From contig CAWDUO010000007.1 of assembly GCA_963805475.1 (NCBI GenBank), positions 124,001 to 188,000 on the forward strand: a stretch of 64,000 bases of DNA, given 5' to 3'. The notes under the pieces are model-generated. The model did no database searches. It had not been told where the DNA came from and was given only the letters and a program-made list of their open reading frames with translations. Below are positions 59,588 through 64,000 of this stretch, piece by piece. The first letter of the stretch is position 1. Every line of letters begins with the position of its first letter. This DNA comes from VRUE01 sp963805475 (lineage in GTDB: Bacteria > Actinomycetota > Thermoleophilia > Solirubrobacterales > 70-9). The position numbers were made by a program, and so were the translations under genes.

Positions 59588-60464
59588 GCTTGGGGACCCC
59601 CAGCAGCTCACGCGCCTCGGCCACCGTCGCGGCGCGGCGGCCGACGTCCTCGGCCATCTGGCGCGCCTTGGCGATCAGCTCGCCGTTCGACTTCGCCATC
59701 TCGCCGTCCGGCAGGTAAAGGTTGTCCTCGACCCCGGCGCGCACGTTGCCGCCCAGCACCAGCGCGGCGCCGAGCAGCTTCCACTGGTCGCGCGAGATGC
59801 CGATCGTCTGCCACTGGTTGGGCCCCTCGGCCCCGCCGGGGATCTGCTCGGCCATCAAGCCGACGTTGCGCGGCGTCGGCCGGATGCCGCCGTTGACCCC
59901 CATCACCAGCGAGACCTGAAGCGGCGTGCGGTCGAGCAGGCCCATATCGATCAGCGGGTCGAGGTTGGCGACGTGGCCGGCGTCGAAGCACTCGTGCTCG
60001 GGCTTGATCCCGAGGTCGCGCATCGCCGTGAGGAACTCGATGATCGTGTCGAAGCTGTTCTCGAACACCGCCTTGAAGACGAAGTCCTTGCGCCGGCGCG
60101 AGTACTTGGCGTAGTTCATCGAGGACATGTTCAGGGCGGCGACGTCGGGGCGCAGCGCTCGCAGGTACTCGAGCCGCTTCTCGATCGGGATGCCGATCGC
60201 GCCGGTCGAGTAGTTGACGATCACGTCGCCGACCTCGGCGAGGATCGCCTCGGTGATCGCCCGGAAGTCCTCGACCTCATACGAGGGCGTGCCGTCGGGC
60301 TTGCGCGCGTGGATGTGGATCTGCGAGGCGCCCTCGTCGACCGCCCGCCGCGCCTCCGCCGCGTACTCCTCAGGCGTATACGGAATCGCCGGGCACTGAT
60401 CCCGGTTCGCGATCACGCCGCTGATCGAGCACGAGATGACGACCGGATCGTCGAACGAGCTCAT
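59568..60464 (-). CDS. BKACE-family (DUF849) beta-keto acid cleavage enzyme
   Basis: 298 residues, preceded by GGAGG next to the start. The zinc site is VISCSISGVIANRDQCPAIP then ASQIHIHARKPDGT (HxH) and FDAGHVANLDPL; also RPTPRNVGLM and GGNVRAGVEDNLYLP. The family condenses acetyl-CoA with a beta-keto acid to give acetoacetate and a CoA ester (3-keto-5-aminohexanoate cleavage is the type reaction). The substrate here is not known; with CaiB and the carboxylase it suggests amino-acid or short acyl catabolism. Confidence 0.93.
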   Translation of the reverse strand: MSSFDDPVVISCSISGVIANRDQCPAIPYTPEEYAAEARRAVDEGASQIHIHARKPDGTPSYEVEDFRAITEAILAEVGDVIVNYSTGAIGIPIEKRLEYLRALRPDVAALNMSSMNYAKYSRRRKDFVFKAVFENSFDTIIEFLTAMRDLGIKPEHECFDAGHVANLDPLIDMGLLDRTPLQVSLVMGVNGGIRPTPRNVGLMAEQIPGGAEGPNQWQTIGISRDQWKLLGAALVLGGNVRAGVEDNLYLPDGEMAKSNGELIAKARQMAEDVGRRAATVAEARELLGVPKRDRASA

Positions 60465-60473
60465 ACGTCCTCC

Positions 60474-60522
60474 TTCGACTGTTCCTTTTCCTCGTTATTG
60501 AGGGATAAAGCACAGTTGAACG
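60474..60522. repeat. Palindromic element family A, diverged copy 6
   Basis: Arms TTCGACTGTTCCTTTTCCTC and GAGGGATAAAGCACAGTTGAA. It fits exactly between the carboxyltransferase stop (60523) and the BKACE Shine-Dalgarno (60469-60473), so it becomes the intercistronic hairpin of their message. Confidence 0.8.
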
Positions 60523-62115
60523 TCATACGGGCATCACCCCGTGGCGTTTGGGGGGCTTCTCGACGTGTTTGGTTCGCGCCATTCGCAGGGCGTTGACGAT
60601 CGTCGGGCGGGTCTCGCGGGGATCGATTATGTCGTCGATCACCGCATTGCCGGCCGCGATGTATGGGTCGATCTGCTCGCGCACCGCGTTCAGCATCGCC
60701 TCGCGCGTCGCCTCCGGGTCCTCGGAGGCCTCGATCGCCGAGCGGCCGATGATGTTGACCGCGCCCTCGGCGCCCATCACCGAGATCTCCGCCCCGGGCC
60801 AGGCGACGATCAGGTCGGGCTCGTACGCCTTGCCGCACATCACGTAGTAGCCGGCGCCGTAGGCCTTGCGCACGATCACGGTCACCTTCGGCACCGTGGC
60901 GCGGCTGACCGCGTAGAGCATCTTCGCCCCGTGGCGGATGATCCCGGCGTGCTCGACCTTCGCGCCGACCATGAAGCCGGGCACGTCCTGGAGGAAGACG
61001 AGCGGGATCTGGAAGGCGTCGCAGAGGTTGATGAAGCGGGCCGCCTTGTCGGCCGAGTCGTTGTCGAGGATGCCGGCCAGCTGCTTCGGCTGGTTGGCGA
61101 CGATCCCGACCGGCTGGCCGCCGAAGCGGGCGAAGCAGGTGATCAGCGTCTTGGCGAACTTCGGCTTCAGGTCGAACCACTCGCCGTCGTCGACGATCTC
61201 GCGGATCACCTCGTACATGTCGTAGGGCTGGCGCGAGGACTCAGGGACGATCTCCAGCAGCTTCTCCGATATGCGGTCGTCGGGGTCGCTCGTCTCCACG
61301 ACCGGCGGCTTCTGCTCGCAGTTCGGCGGGAAGAAGGAGAGGTAGTTCTTCACCGCCTCGATGCACTCGTGGTCGTCCTTCACCTCGAGGTCCCCCACCC
61401 CCGACTTGCGGCAGTGGACCTTGGCCCCGCCGAGCTCCTCCATCGAGATCTCCTCGCCGGTCACGGCTTTGGTCAGGTGCGGGCCGGCGAGCGCCATCGC
61501 GCCCTGGCCGGAGACCATCGGCACGAAGTCCGAGAGCGCCGGGATGTAGGCGGTGCCGGCGGCGCAGGGGCCCATCATCGCCGCGACCATCGGGATCACG
61601 CCCGACATCTCGACCTCCTCGCGGAACAGGTGGCCGGAGCCGGCGAACAGCGAGCCCGCCGCCTCCTGGATGCGGGCGCCGGCCGAGTCGAGCAGCCAGA
61701 CGAAGGGCATCCGCTTCTGCAGCGCCATCTCGCGCAGGCGGGTGACCTTGAGCTCGCCGGTCATCCCCATCGAGCCGGCCATCACGGTGAAGTCGTAGGC
61801 GGCGATGCAGCAGGGGCGGCCGTCGACGTCGCCCCAGCCGGTGACGACGCCGTCGGCCGGCGCCTCGACCCCGTCCATCGCCCGCTGGGCGAAGTGCGGG
61901 CGGCCGTGGATGCCGAGCTCGACGAAGCTGCCCTCGTCGACCAGCAGGTCGATCCGCTCGCGCGCGGTCAGCTTGCCGCGCTCGTGCTGCTTGGCGATCT
62001 TCTCCTCGCCGCCGCCGAGCTTCGCCTTGGCGCGGCGCTCGTGCAGCTGCTCGGTCAGCTCCTCCAGCGGGGCCGTGCCGGGAAGAAGGTTCTCCTGCTG
62101 CTCTTCGGTCGCCAT
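60523..62115 (-). CDS. Acyl-CoA carboxylase beta (carboxyltransferase) subunit
   Basis: 530 residues from ATG 62115. PccB/AccD-type: KQHERGKLTARERIDLLVDE, the N-terminal oxyanion site AYDFTVMAGSMGMTGELK, LLDSAGARIQEAAGSLFAGS, C-terminal site VIVRKAYGAGYYVMCGKAYE and PDLIVAWPGAEISVMGAEGA. Transfers carboxyl from biotin to acyl-CoA (propionyl, methylcrotonyl or similar). No biotin carboxylase/biotin carrier gene is visible, so a partner must be elsewhere. Start overlaps the enoyl-CoA hydratase stop (TAATG). Confidence 0.95.
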   Translation of the reverse strand: MATEEQQENLLPGTAPLEELTEQLHERRAKAKLGGGEEKIAKQHERGKLTARERIDLLVDEGSFVELGIHGRPHFAQRAMDGVEAPADGVVTGWGDVDGRPCCIAAYDFTVMAGSMGMTGELKVTRLREMALQKRMPFVWLLDSAGARIQEAAGSLFAGSGHLFREEVEMSGVIPMVAAMMGPCAAGTAYIPALSDFVPMVSGQGAMALAGPHLTKAVTGEEISMEELGGAKVHCRKSGVGDLEVKDDHECIEAVKNYLSFFPPNCEQKPPVVETSDPDDRISEKLLEIVPESSRQPYDMYEVIREIVDDGEWFDLKPKFAKTLITCFARFGGQPVGIVANQPKQLAGILDNDSADKAARFINLCDAFQIPLVFLQDVPGFMVGAKVEHAGIIRHGAKMLYAVSRATVPKVTVIVRKAYGAGYYVMCGKAYEPDLIVAWPGAEISVMGAEGAVNIIGRSAIEASEDPEATREAMLNAVREQIDPYIAAGNAVIDDIIDPRETRPTIVNALRMARTKHVEKPPKRHGVMPV

Positions 62116-62912
62116 TACCTCCCCTTCCATTCGGGCTCGCGTTTCTCGAAGAAGGCGCTGACGCCCTCGACGATGTCCTCGGTCGAGAAGGTGAGCGAGA
62201 GCTGCGAGCGCAGGTAGTCGAGCGCGTCGTCGACCGCCATGTCCTGCTGGCGGTACATCGCGTCGTGGCCGAGCCGCATCAGCACCGGGCTCTTCGAGGC
62301 GAGCTTGCCGGCCCAGTCGGCGACCGCGGCGTCGAACTCCGCCGCCGGGACGACCTTGTTGGCGAGCCCGTACTCGACCGCCTGCTCGGCGCTCAGCCGC
62401 TCGCCCAGCAGCATCATCTCGTTGACCTTCTTGCGCGGGACGTTGCGGTAGATGATCGCCATGATCATGTAGGGGAAGGCGCCGACGTTGATCTCCGGCG
62501 TGCCGAAGGTCGCGCCCTCCCTGGCGATCAGCAGGTCGCAGGAGAGCGCCAGGCCCATCCCGCCGGCGAGCACGTGGCCGTTGGCGGCGCAGAGGCTCGG
62601 CTTGCCGAGCCGCGGCATCAGCCGGAAGAACTCGAGGAAGAGGTCGGAGGCGAAGTGTTTGGCGACCAGCGGCACGTCGGCGGCGAAGCCGCCGAGGTCG
62701 GCGCCGGCGCAGAAGGCCTTCTCCCCCGCCCCGGTGAGGACGACGGCGCGGGCGTCCTCGTCGTCGCGCGCCCGCTTCATCGCCTCGACCAGCTCGGCCA
62801 GCATCTGCCCGGAGAGCATGTTGCGCTTCTCCGGGTTGTTCAGCGTGACGGTGGCGACCCCGTCGGCGACCTCGTATGCGACCAGCTCGTAGTCCATCCC
62901 GGCGGAGACCAT
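62115..62912 (-). CDS. Enoyl-CoA hydratase/isomerase
   Basis: 265 residues from ATG 62912 (ATG 62897 also possible). Crotonase marks: TLNNPEKRNMLSGQMLAELV, FCAGADLGGFA, AANGHVLAGGMGLALSCDLL and EINVGAFPYMIMAII. The Gly-rich oxyanion segment lacks an obvious first catalytic Glu (GGMGLALS); EINVG keeps the second. It may be an isomerase or hydrolase-like variant. First gene of the minus-strand acyl-CoA block. Confidence 0.93.
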   Translation of the reverse strand: MVSAGMDYELVAYEVADGVATVTLNNPEKRNMLSGQMLAELVEAMKRARDDEDARAVVLTGAGEKAFCAGADLGGFAADVPLVAKHFASDLFLEFFRLMPRLGKPSLCAANGHVLAGGMGLALSCDLLIAREGATFGTPEINVGAFPYMIMAIIYRNVPRKKVNEMMLLGERLSAEQAVEYGLANKVVPAAEFDAAVADWAGKLASKSPVLMRLGHDAMYRQQDMAVDDALDYLRSQLSLTFSTEDIVEGVSAFFEKREPEWKGR

Positions 62913-62928
62913 AGCCGACCTCGCGTCG

Positions 62929-62990
62929 AAAGTGGAAAGTGCTACTGTCCACTCGCAAGACGTGCCGTGTTATGGTCCATATGGGTGCTA
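62929..62990. promoter_or_regulatory. Divergent operator region of the acyl-CoA locus
   Basis: Between the divergent enoyl-CoA hydratase and acyl-CoA dehydrogenase genes (116 bp) are an inverted repeat AGTGGA-N11-TCCACT (62931-62953), a perfect 11-mer palindrome TATGGTCCATA (62971-62981) and overlapping CCATATGG (62977-62984). The linked TetR or MerR protein is a candidate binder. Promoter boxes cannot be called with confidence. Confidence 0.5.
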
Positions 62991-63028
62991 ACCCGCACGT
63001 CGGCGGACAAGCCGAACGAGGAGAGACC

Positions 63029-64000
63029 ATGGCGACGGCGACGACCAACGGCTCGCAGGTGATCAAGCCCGACCACGCGGCGGGCCGCAAGCACTTCATC
63101 TTCAGCCAGGAGCACGAAGACCTGCGCGACTCGATGCAGGCCTGGGTCAAGAAGGAGATGTGGCCGCACCGCAACGAGTGGGAGGACACCTACTGGCCGA
63201 CCGAGGTGATGAAGCGGGCGGGCGAGCTCGGCTTCCTCGGCCTCTGCTTCCCGGAGGAGTACGGCGGCCAGGGCGGCGACTACTACTACTCGCTGGTCCG
63301 CGCCGAGTGCATGAGCTACTCCGGCTCGGGCGGCACCAACATGGGCTTCGCCGTGCAGACCGACATGGTCCTGCCGCCGATCCACCTGCTCGGCACCGAG
63401 GAGCAGAAGCAGCGCTACCTCGTGCCGGGGATCAAGGGCGAGAAGGTCGGCAGCCTCGGGATCACCGAGCCCGGCGCCGGCTCCGACGTCGCCGGGATCC
63501 GCACGACGGCGATCCGCGACGGCGACGAATACGTGATCAACGGCTCGAAGACCTTCATCACCAACGGTCCGCGCGCCGACTTCATCGTCCTCGTCGCCAA
63601 GACCGACCCGGCGGAGCGCCACGCCGGGATCACCCTGTTCGTCGTCGACCTGCGCGACGAGAACGGCGAGAAGGTGCCCGGCTTCAGCGTCTCCGCCGAG
63701 CTGGAGAAGATGGGCATGCACGCCTCGGACACCGGCGAACTCGCCTTCGAAGACGTCCGCGTCCCCGCCAGCGCCGTGCTCGGCGAGGTCGGCAAGGGCT
63801 TCTACCACATCGCCTGGGAGCTTCAGGGCGAGCGGCTGGTCGCCGCCGCCGGGTCCCACGCGGGCTGCGAACGGATGATCGAGAAGACGCTCGAGTACGC
63901 CAAAGAGCGCGAAGCCTTCGGCCGGCCGATCGGCAAGTTCCAGGCGATCCGCCACAAGTTCGCCGAGATGGCGACGAAGACCGAGGCGGCGAAGCAGTTC
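63029..64000 (+). CDS. Acyl-CoA dehydrogenase (C-terminus beyond window)
   Basis: 324 residues seen from ATG 63029, preceded by GAGGAGA. Seen: LGFLGLCFPEEYGGQGGDYY, the FAD/substrate segment GSLGITEPGAGSDVAGIRT, YVINGSKTFITNGPRADF, and the middle domain to LAFEDVRVPASAVLGEV. The C-terminal helical domain with the catalytic Glu has begun (ERLVAAAGSHAGCERMIEKT, EREAFGRPIGKFQAIRHKFA) but is cut by the window edge. Oxidises acyl-CoA to enoyl-CoA, feeding the hydratase encoded divergently. Confidence 0.95.
   Translation, partial: MATATTNGSQVIKPDHAAGRKHFIFSQEHEDLRDSMQAWVKKEMWPHRNEWEDTYWPTEVMKRAGELGFLGLCFPEEYGGQGGDYYYSLVRAECMSYSGSGGTNMGFAVQTDMVLPPIHLLGTEEQKQRYLVPGIKGEKVGSLGITEPGAGSDVAGIRTTAIRDGDEYVINGSKTFITNGPRADFIVLVAKTDPAERHAGITLFVVDLRDENGEKVPGFSVSAELEKMGMHASDTGELAFEDVRVPASAVLGEVGKGFYHIAWELQGERLVAAAGSHAGCERMIEKTLEYAKEREAFGRPIGKFQAIRHKFAEMATKTEAAKQF

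Overview
The window is very GC-rich chromosomal DNA with GTG/TTG starts and short intergenic gaps. The gene content points to Actinomycetota, most likely the Thermoleophilia/Solirubrobacterales group. Supporting genes are the HemQ-type chlorite-dismutase-fold protein, the DUF3556 membrane protein, the small-membrane-protein/holin-3_6/DUF3618 trio, a DhnA-type class I aldolase, adrenodoxin-type ferredoxin reductase and a PimA-like glycosyltransferase. This placement is inference; no rRNA is present to confirm it. There is no prophage, plasmid, transposase or CRISPR array.

Layout. 1-10.2 kb: partial FAD oxidoreductase, DUF3556 protein, 5'-3' exonuclease, secreted calcium-binding-repeat protein, FMN reductase, Baeyer-Villiger-type monooxygenase, extended SDR and TauE exporter. 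10.3-13.8 kb: initiator tRNA, exopolyphosphatase, a 447-bp convergent intergenic region with an unexplained highly structured sequence, a thiamine-diphosphate enzyme and tRNA-Leu. 13.9-20.2 kb: ECF sigma factor fused to a zinc anti-sigma domain and membrane anchor, UPF0173 hydrolase, rhomboid-like protein, aldolase, thermonuclease and two small hypothetical proteins. 20.2-23.1 kb: a small hypothetical gene and an 800-residue membrane protein carrying four repeat inserts. 31.7-23.2 kb (minus strand): rplY-pth-enoyl-CoA hydratase-mfd-SurA-like PPIase-eno-divIC, mostly overlapping and probably cotranscribed. 31.7-37.2 kb: UbiB kinase, GDPD, prs, glmU, DUF308 protein and tRNA-Gln. 37.3-46.4 kb: metH, then tatD-rsmA-ispE-DedA/PAP2-small membrane protein-PucR regulator. 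46.4-51.3 kb: a GT4/flippase fusion, a frameshifted membrane protein, HemQ and a multiply frameshifted PAS-like gene. 51.3-56 kb: FprA, BolA, CGFS glutaredoxin and an A-type Fe-S carrier, then DegV and the envelope trio. 56-64 kb: TetR, SDR, MerR, CaiB, BKACE, carboxyltransferase and enoyl-CoA hydratase, with a divergent acyl-CoA dehydrogenase; this is an acyl-CoA degradation locus.

The most unusual content is a dense set of interspersed palindromic elements, about 20 copies in at least six families. Many lie inside genes (ppx, ispE, a thermonuclease, two membrane proteins, a TetR gene) and are read through in frame. Two families encode nearly the same peptide in unrelated proteins. This behaviour resembles the protein-coding palindromic elements known from Rickettsia, but no transposase is in view. 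Other points of interest are the unexplained structured RNA candidate at 11.44-11.82 kb, the sigma/anti-sigma fusion, non-canonical start codons in pth (CTG) and possibly the DUF3556 gene (ATC), and a cluster of one-base frameshifts at 49.6-51.3 kb that may be assembly error.
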